DNA of 56,290 nt, taken from Patescibacteria group bacterium UBA6220. Its GTDB lineage: Bacteria; Patescibacteriota; Minisyncoccia; Minisyncoccales; Minisyncoccaceae. Every line of letters starts with the position of its first letter. Position 1 is the first letter of the stretch. Below, piece after piece: positions 49,352 through 56,290 of this stretch. Made by a program: the position numbers and the translations under genes. Location: the NCBI GenBank assembly GCA_002421745.1, contig DISC01000006.1:1-56290 (forward strand). Reading direction: 5' to 3'. The notes beneath the pieces were generated by a model that made no database searches, was not told the DNA's origin, and saw only the letters and a program-made list of their open reading frames with translations.

Positions 49352-49434
49352 TAATTTTATTTTTCTGCTATTTTTAAAATAATACTCTAAAACACTATAA
49401 ATCTTTTCATTAATCAAACCAAAAGTCAACCCAA

Positions 49435-51183
49435 TTACCAGCTACCTCCGCCGCCTCCACCAAACCCGCCGCCACTAAAACCTCCACCTCCGCTAAAGCC
49501 AGATCCTCCCGATGCAGCCACGCTAGCAAAAGAAGTCTGCGCTACGCCATTAAAATTATTCAAATCATTAATTAATAGAGAAGCTGAAAAAATTGGCATT
49601 GTCGAAGAAGAATACCAGCCTGAAGTTGGCTGCGTGTAAATTCCTTCAAATTGTTTAGCCCATTGTTTTTCTACGCCCAAAACCATAGCATAAGGCAAAA
49701 ACTTTTCAAATATTTCTGGATTTTTTTCTGGAGCGTTATGAAATTTAATTCTTTCTTTTTCTGCCACAGAAAGATAAAGTTTTAAACCTTGAATATGTTC
49801 TTTGGTATAAGCTCCTTTTTGTGTAATTTTGGAAACCAAAAAAGGGAAAATAATAATAATTACTTGTGACAAAATTATAGCCAAAACCGGCCACAACGAA
49901 GGAATACTATTTATAAAATATATTATTGTTGAAACAATAAATAAAAACTCTCCAATACAGATAAGTAACATAATCGGCTTCCAGTAATTTTTATCAAAAT
50001 ACTGTTTTTCTTCCAAAGACTTAGAAGTATTACCGGTAATATCATTAATATTTTTTGCACTAAAATTAAATCGCTTATTTCTATTAGCTATTTCCGAAAG
50101 AGAAACTTCGTCACCATCTTCAAATAAATAATCCAATAAATCTCTGTCAAATTGATTCTTTAAATCATTTTTATTTTTCAGTTTTTTTAATTTATAGTCA
50201 GCCGAACCAAAAACCCACTTCTTCTCAACTTTGGTTATCTTTAGATAACCATTGATTGCCAAGTAGACCATCTCGGCGGATATATCCCAGTTGTCAGTGC
50301 GCTGATCAATAATAGTACCAACCTCAATTGGAGTTAAATTATCCGGAATATCATATTCCGCGATTATAATTCCCCTGCCTTTAGGCCCTTGGCCATAACG
50401 TTTCCAAATAAAGAACAAAACAAAGAAAATAATCAAAGGTAAGACCAAAATCCAATTATCCATTAAAATACTTTCTATTACTTGTCTCTGTGTTGGTGGT
50501 ATTACTATTCCCTTTGGAAAACCAAGTAAAATACTGAGATTTCTCCCATTGCCCAAGTTATTATCAGAAAAAATCAATACCGTCTTTTCATTAATAATAT
50601 TACTTTCTTTTGTTAAGCAATTAACCTTACTACCATAAACACCAACAAAACAATCATATCTAAAATTTGCGTTTTGAATAACATTAGCCGATAAAATCAC
50701 TTTGGCTGAGATTTTATTAATCGGAACTTCCCAGCCGAAACCATTAACATTCCAATACAATTCATCATAATTACTAAAATAATTTATAGCCCTTTCTATT
50801 TTATAATTGATAATATAATCGTGTATACCGGTAATCGTTTTATCAGCATCACCGATTTTTATATTAAGATTGTCACCGGAATAACTTTTTTCAAATTTAT
50901 AGCTATTACCATTCTCATCAGCAACCGAAATATCAGAAACTCTTAAATTATAACTTAAATTATCCCTGGTATAACGAACCGGAATATACCTATATATTCC
51001 ATGTTTTTGCAGATTACCAAAATCATAAACAATGCTTTCTTTAATATTTAGACTACTATCCGCATTAACTATTATTTCTGCCTGATATTCGTTTATTTGT
51101 TCAGCAAAAACCGAGCTTCCAAAACAAAAAACAACAACTAAAAGAACTGCGCAAAATATGATTGATTTTAAAATATTTTTCAT
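49435..51183 (-). CDS. DUF2207 membrane protein with glycine-rich tail
   Basis: 582 residues. A signal peptide (IIFCAVLLVVVFCFGSSVFA) is followed by a large extracellular DUF2207 domain with 'IVYDFGNLQKHGIYRYIPVRY' and 'YWNVNGFGWEVPINKISAKV'. There are then transmembrane helices near 240 and 400-445, a cytoplasmic 'TPIEVGTIIDQRTDNWDISAEMVYLAINGYLKI' (DUF2207 C-terminal) and a final 'GGSGFSGGGGFSGGGFGGGGGGSW' tail. DUF2207 proteins are common in Gram-positive-like and Patescibacteria genomes, their function unknown. The tail is typical for the family. Single gene, minus strand. Confidence 0.92.
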   Translation of the reverse strand: MKNILKSIIFCAVLLVVVFCFGSSVFAEQINEYQAEIIVNADSSLNIKESIVYDFGNLQKHGIYRYIPVRYTRDNLSYNLRVSDISVADENGNSYKFEKSYSGDNLNIKIGDADKTITGIHDYIINYKIERAINYFSNYDELYWNVNGFGWEVPINKISAKVILSANVIQNANFRYDCFVGVYGSKVNCLTKESNIINEKTVLIFSDNNLGNGRNLSILLGFPKGIVIPPTQRQVIESILMDNWILVLPLIIFFVLFFIWKRYGQGPKGRGIIIAEYDIPDNLTPIEVGTIIDQRTDNWDISAEMVYLAINGYLKITKVEKKWVFGSADYKLKKLKNKNDLKNQFDRDLLDYLFEDGDEVSLSEIANRNKRFNFSAKNINDITGNTSKSLEEKQYFDKNYWKPIMLLICIGEFLFIVSTIIYFINSIPSLWPVLAIILSQVIIIIFPFLVSKITQKGAYTKEHIQGLKLYLSVAEKERIKFHNAPEKNPEIFEKFLPYAMVLGVEKQWAKQFEGIYTQPTSGWYSSSTMPIFSASLLINDLNNFNGVAQTSFASVAASGGSGFSGGGGFSGGGFGGGGGGSW

Positions 51184-51217
51184 TAATATAATTATATCAA
51201 AAAATACCTCAAATAAA

Positions 51218-51242
51218 AATGCTTAGGCAAGCCCAAGCATTA
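51218..51242 (-). terminator. Terminator of the 51264 gene
   Basis: AATGCTT / AAGCATT pair around a ten-base loop containing a GGG/CC core, followed by T-rich sequence on the minus strand, 22 bases past the stop. Confidence 0.7.
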
Positions 51243-51263
51243 ATGTCCTATCTTAAACTAATC

Positions 51264-51914
51264 TTATTCGCTGACGCTCGAATTTATTGTCTGTTTCATC
51301 ATCACTCTCGCTTCATTCAATTGTTGCCTGGCGGCGGTAAGTAAATCTCTACTTGCCAATAAAACACTTCTATTTCCCGGATATCCCTCGGGAGTTAAAA
51401 TTGAAACGTCATCAATGGCTTTTTGAGCTTTGTTTTTAGCCTCAATTATTTTTATCTTTACATTATCGTCAGTTGTTTCAGCGTCCATCAAATTTACCAA
51501 ATTCAAAATTTTATCAGCATAAGTAATTATTGCTATCCTCGGTTCAAATAAAGCAAAAGTCCTATATTTTTGCACAATGGTCTTTCTGTCGATTAATAAA
51601 ACATCCTTATCTACATCTGTATTAATTTTTTCTTTTAATTGTTGTAAAACCAATTTTTCTGCCTGCACCTGAGCAACAAGTGCGTTCTTTTGGTCATTTG
51701 TGATTTTTTTCACAACATTAACTTTATCAATTGCCTTATTTAAAGAGACTACTCGACGATTTATTTCTTCTATAGCCCTAGTCTTCTGTTTAGAAATCAA
51801 AGCAGCCGCAGCCGCAGCTTTTTCTGATTGAGTAATTGGAGATGCCACAACAATTGACCCAACCAATAATATACATATCGTAAAAATTATTATTTTAAAA
51901 ATATTTTTTTTCAT
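51264..51914 (-). CDS. Exported helical protein of unknown function
   Basis: 216 residues from the ATG at 51914; the upstream start at 51950 would overlap the preceding gene. The signal peptide is KNIFKIIIFTICILLVGSIVVAS. The mature part is strongly alpha-helical and rich in Lys, Ala and Gln ('AAAAALISKQKTRAIEEINRR', 'LVLQQLKEKINTDVDKD'), likely a coiled-coil bundle. It contains no enzymatic motif. It is the second of two exported proteins encoded in tandem (the other at 51919-52176), with only 4 bases between them. Confidence 0.75.
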   Translation of the reverse strand: MKKNIFKIIIFTICILLVGSIVVASPITQSEKAAAAAALISKQKTRAIEEINRRVVSLNKAIDKVNVVKKITNDQKNALVAQVQAEKLVLQQLKEKINTDVDKDVLLIDRKTIVQKYRTFALFEPRIAIITYADKILNLVNLMDAETTDDNVKIKIIEAKNKAQKAIDDVSILTPEGYPGNRSVLLASRDLLTAARQQLNEARVMMKQTINSSVSE

Positions 51915-51918
51915 ATTA

Positions 51919-52176
51919 TTAATCATCCGACAACACATCAATTGGTTCATCGTTTAAGCTCTGATTGACTTGATTTTCTTGAAAATCCAAATCATTTAAA
52001 AGAGTATCTATATCAGCGCTTTGAGCAGTCTGCTCAATTGTCGCTTGATTTTGTGTTTGCCCTTTTAATTGAGTTGATCTATCGGTATTGGGATTGTTTA
52101 AAATAGAAAAACCAATAATACCAATTATCGTCAAAGTAGCCAATCCTACATAAAGCCAATCTTTGTTGTTTTCCAT
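51919..52176 (-). CDS. Small anchored protein with acidic C-terminus
   Basis: 85 residues from the ATG at 52176. One transmembrane segment (WLYVGLATLTIIGIIGFSIL) near the N-terminus is followed by an Asn/Gln-rich linker and a highly acidic tail (DIDTLLNDLDFQENQVNQ, DEPIDVLSDD). The family is not recognised. It sits just upstream of the exported helical protein gene, so the pair may work together. Confidence 0.65.
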   Translation of the reverse strand: MENNKDWLYVGLATLTIIGIIGFSILNNPNTDRSTQLKGQTQNQATIEQTAQSADIDTLLNDLDFQENQVNQSLNDEPIDVLSDD

Positions 52177-52243
52177 AAATATATAATTAATACTTATTAA
52201 TTTAATTATACTTCTCAATTATTTTAAAGGCAATGATGGTTCG

Positions 52244-52263
52244 TCGAATTTTACTAAATTCGA
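52244..52263. other. Hairpin upstream of the 52176 gene
   Basis: TCGAATTT-TACT-AAATTCGA, perfect 8-bp stem without T-run. It may be a leader structure of the anchored-protein gene or the 3' end of the U32 transcript. Confidence 0.4.
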
Positions 52264-52294
52264 GTCTCATTCAACAGAATGGCCTACTAAAATA

Positions 52295-54127
52295 TCACTC
52301 TCCGTAAATTAACATTTGACACTTGGCACAATCAAATTTCAATAAAAACTTTTGACCTCTTTCATTAATTAAATATAGCGGCTCTTTTATTAATTGCCCT
52401 TTTTTTTCTTTACTGCAATATCCAAAATAATATTTTAAACAATGCTTTGTGGTCATTATTTTTTTATTTTTTCTTATCTTTGTCAATTCATATGCCGGTT
52501 CAATTTTTTCCACTCCATGTTTTCTATAAAATTGTTCAGCTAATTTATTTGCAACATTAAACTCATAAGATAATTCTTTTATCGGAAATATGGCTTTATT
52601 ATTTTTTAATTTAAACACCTCTTGTTTATAATTTTTATTTCTTTCTTTTTCCAAAAGAATCAATACATTCCTTCTCGTTTCATTCAAAATTGATATCTTT
52701 ATAAAATACGCCTGCGTTAAATCAATATTTACACTTGAAACAGTAAAAATTGTTTCGCCTGTTTTTGAAAGCTGAGAAATTATCATATTTTCAACTGTTT
52801 CTTTGTTTTGCGCCAACTCTTTCGCTGTCTTTAATTTAAAAATAGCCTCATTGCCTTCTTTATCCCAAGCTTTTAGATTAAACCCATCAACTGATTCGGA
52901 AATTAACATTGATACGCCGACAGTCCTTTTAATTTGATTAATTTTTAATTGTTTTGAAAATTGAATATCAAAATTACGATATATTTCTGTTCCAATCCGC
53001 AATCCACTCATATTACTAAGAAAAACCTTTTTATCAATTATTTTATTCACGTTACTTCCACAAAGATTATTGTCTTTATCAAAAAAACACAACCCATCTC
53101 CATTATTTATTTTCTCATTACAATCTAAAACAAAATAATTTTTTGAAACCTCTTTTGCTTTACCTAATAATTTTCCAACAGATTTCGGTGAATTTATAGC
53201 CAAAATATCTTTTTTTCTATTATTCAAAAAATAATCACTAAATCCTCTATTAAAAGATTTTGCTGGATCAGCCATAAAATCCGAAGCAATTGTTCCATCT
53301 GAAGATTTTTCTAATTCATCTCGAGATAAAATAATTTCATCTAATTTTTTGCGATAATAATAAACAACATTCGCAACATAATCCTCGTCTTTTAATCTTC
53401 CTTCTATTTTAAAAGAAGTTACCCCAACATCAATTAAATTTTCCAAATTTTCCGACAAATTAAGATCTTTAAGGGATAGCAAATATTTGTTTTTAGCGAT
53501 TACTTTACCTTGTGAATCTATTAATGAATATGGCAATCGGCAAGCTTGCATACATTGACCCCTGTTCGCACTGCGTCCAGATATTAACTCGCTAAAATAA
53601 CATCTCCCACTAAAACCAACGCATAAGGCTCCATGAACAAATGTCTCTAATTCAAGATTTGTATTCTTTTTTATCTCATCAATCTGATGAAGAGATAATT
53701 CCCTAGCTAAAATTATTCTCTTAAAGCCTATTTTTTCCAGAAATTTTATTTTATCCAAATCATAATTATCCATTTGCGTACTAGCAATTAATGGTATGGG
53801 CGGCAAGTCCATTTCCAAAATTCCCATATCTTGAATAATTAATCCATCAGCTTTGGCCTCATATATCTGTTGAATAATTTTTTTTGCTTCTTCGATTTCA
53901 TTATCATAAATAATCGTATTAAAAGCCACGTAAATTTTTACCCTAAACTGATGAGCATATTTAATCAAAGCCTTTATGTCATCTAAATTATTTCCCGCCT
54001 CAGACCTAGCACCAAACTTGCTAGCCCCTATATAAACAGCATCCGCCCCAGCATTAATTGCCGCAATTCCAGTTGATAGATTTTTAGCTGGCGCCAAAAG
54101 TTCCAATTTTTTTATATTTTTTATCAT
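52295..54127 (-). CDS. U32-family peptidase / RNA-modification enzyme
   Basis: 610 residues. 'LELLAPAKNLSTGIAAINAGADAVYIGASKFGARSEAGN' starts the U32 barrel, and 'CVGFSGRCYFSELISGRSANRGQCMQACRLPY' holds the conserved Cys cluster (family CxxxxGxCxxSxxxxGRSxNRGxCxQxCR). A C-terminal Cys pair (CLKYYFGYC...CAKC) marks the long version of the family. U32 proteins of this type include RlhA and YegQ, which hydroxylate 23S rRNA or tRNA with an Fe-S and prephenate; a collagenase annotation is historical. It is downstream of the DGR reverse transcriptase (58-base gap) and may be in the same transcript. Confidence 0.9.
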   Translation of the reverse strand: MIKNIKKLELLAPAKNLSTGIAAINAGADAVYIGASKFGARSEAGNNLDDIKALIKYAHQFRVKIYVAFNTIIYDNEIEEAKKIIQQIYEAKADGLIIQDMGILEMDLPPIPLIASTQMDNYDLDKIKFLEKIGFKRIILARELSLHQIDEIKKNTNLELETFVHGALCVGFSGRCYFSELISGRSANRGQCMQACRLPYSLIDSQGKVIAKNKYLLSLKDLNLSENLENLIDVGVTSFKIEGRLKDEDYVANVVYYYRKKLDEIILSRDELEKSSDGTIASDFMADPAKSFNRGFSDYFLNNRKKDILAINSPKSVGKLLGKAKEVSKNYFVLDCNEKINNGDGLCFFDKDNNLCGSNVNKIIDKKVFLSNMSGLRIGTEIYRNFDIQFSKQLKINQIKRTVGVSMLISESVDGFNLKAWDKEGNEAIFKLKTAKELAQNKETVENMIISQLSKTGETIFTVSSVNIDLTQAYFIKISILNETRRNVLILLEKERNKNYKQEVFKLKNNKAIFPIKELSYEFNVANKLAEQFYRKHGVEKIEPAYELTKIRKNKKIMTTKHCLKYYFGYCSKEKKGQLIKEPLYLINERGQKFLLKFDCAKCQMLIYGE

Positions 54128-54185
54128 ATAATAATTAAATCAGATAAATACGGTTTCATAAAGTCCCTAAAAGTCTATCTTCTCC

Positions 54186-55379
54186 CTATTTTTCTTTTTC
54201 ATTTACAATGATTTTCGCATAATCGTCAAAAAAATGAACATAATTTAAAAAATCTGAAGATAATTTCTGTGTTAATATTTTTTCGCGAAGCCGATAAGTG
54301 TTATATTGCTTCATCATTCCTAGATACGAATTTGAGCTGGATAAAAATAAATTTAAATCATTTTCACTAAGATTAAAATTTCTTTCCATTAAAAAATCGT
54401 TCCAATATTGTATTTTATTATAAAAATTTCCTTTCGTTTGATTACCAATATAGGTACGATAAGGCTTTAAAAACGCACCAAGAAATCTTACTCCTTTATT
54501 AAAATGCTGAAGATATATCTTTTTTGGATGAATTTTCAAATAAAGATTACTTTCTAAGTAACTACCCACAAGAGGAATAATGGATTTAAGATATTCTTTG
54601 TCTCGATGAACTATTACGATATCGTCCACATATCGTCCGTAATATTTACAACCGAGCATATATCTGACAAAGTGATCAAAATCATTAAGATAAACGTTTC
54701 CGAATAATTGCGAGGTAAGATTACCAATAGGCAAACCCTTATCTGGGTCGGCAAAAAACAAACTTTTGTTTTTAGGCAAACCCTGCCAATCTTCTTTCTT
54801 GCCAGTTATTCTGCATCCCTTTGTTGAGTCGTGAAATACAATCTGATGAACAAGCTTCAAAATCAAATCCACATCAAAATCCTCTATCTCACGGTATCGA
54901 TTCAAGGATTTTTCTATTTTTTCATATAAAATTACGTGATCAATTCCCATAAAATATCCTTTAATATCCAATTTAAGGATATAACAGTCTTTTTTGTAAT
55001 TTTCCGAACAAGAACGAATAAAATGACCCAATCGCTTTACGCCATAAGAAGTTCCCTTACCAATTCTACAACTACAAGTATCATTAATAAACAAACGCTC
55101 AAAAATAGGACCAATGTAATTATAGACAAAATGATGAACAATTCTATCTCTGAAATTAGCAGCAAAAATTTCTCGTTTTAGCGGTTTAAATGAGATAAAA
55201 CAAACACTTGGACTAATGCTGTATTTTTCACTTATAATTTCCTCATATAATTTAAAAAGATTCGCCTCGTATTTTTTTTCAAAAAATAAAGCATTAAAAG
55301 TTAATCGCTTATTTCTACGCGCATCGTAATAAGCACGAAACAAATCACATAAAGTTTTATCAACTATAATTTTTGCCAT
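54186..55379 (-). CDS. Diversity-generating retroelement reverse transcriptase
   Basis: 397 residues from the ATG at 55379 (a GTG at 55394 would add 5 residues and overlaps a hairpin). Order of motifs: 'SFKPLKREIFAANFRDRIVHHFVYN', 'YILKLDIKGYFMGIDH' (first catalytic Asp, D138), 'GLPIGNLTSQLFGNVYLNDFD' (215-235) and 'KYYGRYVDDIVIV' with YVDD at 250-253. In motif 4 the IGNLTSQ replaces the QGxxxSP of retroviral and group II RTs and is diagnostic for DGR RTs. No maturase or integrase domain follows; the ~140-residue C-terminus is the thumb. It copies the TR RNA into adenine-mutagenised cDNA. It is flanked by the TR and avd upstream and the U32 gene downstream. Confidence 0.97.
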   Translation of the reverse strand: MAKIIVDKTLCDLFRAYYDARRNKRLTFNALFFEKKYEANLFKLYEEIISEKYSISPSVCFISFKPLKREIFAANFRDRIVHHFVYNYIGPIFERLFINDTCSCRIGKGTSYGVKRLGHFIRSCSENYKKDCYILKLDIKGYFMGIDHVILYEKIEKSLNRYREIEDFDVDLILKLVHQIVFHDSTKGCRITGKKEDWQGLPKNKSLFFADPDKGLPIGNLTSQLFGNVYLNDFDHFVRYMLGCKYYGRYVDDIVIVHRDKEYLKSIIPLVGSYLESNLYLKIHPKKIYLQHFNKGVRFLGAFLKPYRTYIGNQTKGNFYNKIQYWNDFLMERNFNLSENDLNLFLSSSNSYLGMMKQYNTYRLREKILTQKLSSDFLNYVHFFDDYAKIIVNEKEK

Positions 55380-55393
55380 AATAATATAAATCA

Positions 55394-55417
55394 CCGGGCA
55401 ACCTATAGATTACCCGG
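55394..55417 (-). other. Hairpin between the TR and the RT gene
   Basis: On the minus strand CCGGGTAA-TCTATAGG-TTGCCCGG, 8-bp stem with one T-G pair, ending 15 bases before the RT ATG (55379). It lies immediately downstream of the TR's last codon. Confidence 0.6.
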
Positions 55418-55427
55418 AATTTGTTAC

Positions 55428-55640
55428 CAGTTCTTGAGACAGCGCACTGAAAAACCGTTAGCCTTAGAATTCGTGTTCCGATTCACTCTAGCCTCGCTGG
55501 AATTTAGGTTTCGTTTCCAGGCCGACGTACCGGATGGGGACGACGACCAAATGTTCGTGTTCACGGAACGATTGTTGAAAGTGCCGTCCGTATTCCGGTT
55601 GCCGGGTCCGCTGTTCGTCGGATTTTGATAAATCCGACGC
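55428..55640 (-). repeat. Template repeat (TR) of the diversity-generating retroelement
   Basis: The 3' end (55428-55457) is identical to the end of the truncated target gene at 56261-56290 in 29 of 30 bases; the left limit of the TR is not fixed because the VR is cut off. The coding strand is full of AAC/AAT triplets (about 15 Asn in the last 66 codons), the adenine-rich pattern that gives variable residues after A-to-N mutagenesis, interspersed with adenine-free Ser/Trp codons. The one mismatch is not at an adenine (T in the TR, C in the VR). The region is much GC-richer than its surroundings. Confidence 0.95.
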
Positions 55641-55662
55641 CAATTCGCTCTACGCGAATTGG
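55616..55662 (-). other. Two perfect tandem hairpins near the 5' side of the TR
   Basis: CGTCGGATTT-TGAT-AAATCCGACG (55616-55639, 10 bp) and CCAATTCGC-TCTAC-GCGAATTGG (55640-55662, 9 bp), directly abutting. They are likely part of the TR RNA structure that the RT-Avd complex recognises, or mark its 5' limit. Confidence 0.8.
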
Positions 55663-55718
55663 GAACTAGCGCAAAAATAATCATTTGATTCTTCTTGATT
55701 TTCTAACAAAAAACAAGA

Positions 55719-55724
55719 ATTATA
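55719..55724 (-). promoter_or_regulatory. Possible -10 element for the TR/RT transcript
   Basis: A TATAAT on the minus strand about 60 bases before the TR hairpins. A poor -35 lies 17 bases upstream. It would start the TR RNA near 55712. Confidence 0.35.
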
Positions 55725-55809
55725 TACCTCGCCAAAAAAAACGAGAAGATTATTGAACTGATAAGGGCTCTCTTGTCTTTACCTTAGCAAAAACAACTCC
55801 GGCCCGATA

Positions 55810-56151
55810 TTATTTTTGAGAACTCTGCCAAGTAGCAAGCTGCTTGGAAACAACTTCAATTCTTTCATTCAAATAAACGAATTTTCGCAAATTTATCTGC
55901 TTCAAATCTTGCAAAAGTCTCAAGCTTAAGCGAATCATCTCTGTGTTTTCCCTTGCCGACTGAATAATCTGTTTTTTTGAAATACTACTATTGGCACGAT
56001 AAATATTTTTCATCATTTCCATCCCTTCTTTCTTTATGTCTTCCCCGAGCGTAAACTTATATTCCCTATTAAAGTTTCTAGTGGATATTATTAGCTGTAT
56101 CAAGAGATCGTAACCCGCCTTATACACAGACAGAGAACTATATATACTCAT
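55810..56151 (-). CDS. avd: DGR accessory variability determinant (Avd), four-helix bundle
   Basis: 113 residues. All-helical, basic (pI high by inspection: many Lys/Arg), with the pattern 'LSVYKAGYDLLIQLIISTRNFNREYKFTLGEDIKKEGMEMMKNIYRANSS' and 'ARENTEMIRLSLRLLQDLKQINLRKFVYLNERIEVVSKQLATW' of the DGR Avd/S23-like four-helix bundle. The Bordetella protein is about 128 residues and forms a pentameric barrel that binds RT and RNA. It is located between the target gene and the TR, on the same strand, the classic DGR order. Confidence 0.92.
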   Translation of the reverse strand: MSIYSSLSVYKAGYDLLIQLIISTRNFNREYKFTLGEDIKKEGMEMMKNIYRANSSISKKQIIQSARENTEMIRLSLRLLQDLKQINLRKFVYLNERIEVVSKQLATWQSSQK

Positions 56152-56180
56152 TGTTTATTTTGTTTAGTAATAATATTTTA

Positions 56181-56235
56181 ATGTTTGGGGTTTGTATCCG
56201 CCACCGCTTTGCGGATGGCGGATAGACCCAAACAT
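56181..56235. other. Large hairpin just downstream of the VR/target gene
   Basis: ATGTTTGGG (56181-56189) pairs with CCCAAACAT (56227-56235). Inside, ATCCGCCA pairs with TGGCGGAT, and CCGC-TTT-GCGG caps it, with only small asymmetric loops. It begins 25 bases after the stop codon of the target gene (minus strand). It is either a terminator for the target gene or the DGR cruciform placed after the IMH in known systems. Confidence 0.7.
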
Positions 56236-56259
56236 TAATAGTCAAATAGTCGGGAAGAA

Positions 56260-56290
56260 TCAGTTCTTGAGGCAGCGCACTGAAAAACCG
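56260..56290 (-). CDS. DGR target protein, C-terminal end with variable repeat (cut by window edge)
   Basis: The visible ten codons read GFSVRCLKN followed by TGA (56260-56262). They match the TR end GFSVRCLKNW except that the TR has a Trp codon where the target stops. GFSVRC is the typical end of a C-type-lectin/FGE-like domain in DGR targets. The rest of the gene, including the diversified positions, lies beyond the right edge. Whether a signal peptide or membrane anchor is present cannot be judged. Confidence 0.9.
   Translation of the reverse strand, partial: GFSVRCLKN

Larger units (their letters stand above)
55424..55684 (-). other. Open frame across the TR (86 codons)
   Basis: The frame is open from an ATG at 55684 to a TAA at 55424. 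The sequence (Asn-, Ser- and Thr-rich, ending GFSVRCLKNW) mirrors the C-terminal ligand-binding part of the target rather than a free-standing protein. Whether it is translated is unknown; TRs generally are not. Confidence 0.6.

Noticed and set aside
54186..55379. Group II intron or retron as the source of the RT
   Set aside because: There is no maturase/HNH region, intron ends or msr-msd structure; the IGNLTSQ motif, TR and Avd favour a DGR.

Overview
The window is AT-rich, gene-dense DNA using the standard genetic code (UGA is a stop, for example at 23994-23996 and 56260-56262). Several things point to a member of the Patescibacteria/Candidate Phyla Radiation, probably Parcubacteria-like. 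These are the compact layout, a zinc-ribbon bL28, many short single-pass membrane proteins, and sparse but anaerobic-looking redox genes. Most genes have AT-rich leaders and no recognisable Shine-Dalgarno sequence. The lineage is an inference; no 16S rRNA gene is present.

Region by region. (1) 1-3730, minus strand: the str operon rpsL-rpsG-fusA, a small Phd-like ORF, and the first codons of tuf. (2) 4000-8990: an M50 protease, bL28, a tRNA-Pro(GGG) missed by ORF calling, a hairpin-rich intergenic region, a ComEC-like MBL protein, a DUF1858 protein, a ferredoxin, pyrophosphatase and GpsA. (3) 9056-18160, minus strand: a UvrD helicase fused to an iron-sulfur nuclease, a Nudix-like protein, an AlkD-like protein, UppP, PrmC, a DUF212 membrane protein, DUF167, FKBP, SIMPL, a tRNA-binding domain protein and an RRM protein. 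(4) 18374-25460: GH3 hexosaminidase, hemolysin-III family protein, a beta-carbonic-anhydrase-like gene followed by the remnant of a second copy, TypA, an unknown gene with an elaborate leader, and an HI0933 flavoprotein. (5) 25457-33061: YchF, an ATP-cone/endonuclease fusion, thymidine kinase, MazG, and an [FeFe]-hydrogenase cluster (membrane protein, HydA, NuoF-like), then TspO. (6) 33253-46325: PLP decarboxylase, DUF2090 aldolase-like, CruF-like membrane protein, beta-CASP RNase, LiaF/GerMN fusion, PspC, NifS-NifU, DUF3298/Gmad2, and two repeat (propeller-like) surface proteins. (7) 46374-54127: a three-gene 2-hydroxyacyl-CoA-dehydratase activase-type operon, a DUF2207 protein, two small exported proteins and a U32 peptidase.

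(8) 54186-56290 is the most remarkable part: a diversity-generating retroelement (DGR) on the minus strand, in the order target gene 3' end (VR, cut by the window edge) - avd - template repeat (TR) - reverse transcriptase. The RT has the DGR-type IGNLTSQ motif and a YVDD catalytic box. The TR is packed with AAY (Asn) codons. The last 30 bases of the TR match the end of the truncated target gene at 29 of 30 positions, and the single difference is not at a template adenine. Distinct hairpins flank the TR and lie just downstream of the VR. The target protein itself is outside the window.

Other second-look items are the truncated paralogue joined to a palindromic element at 21256-21413, a possible structured RNA at 5695-5850, terminator-like hairpins in the typA leader and before the 23517 gene, and a small set of hypothetical genes that carry Shine-Dalgarno sequences.
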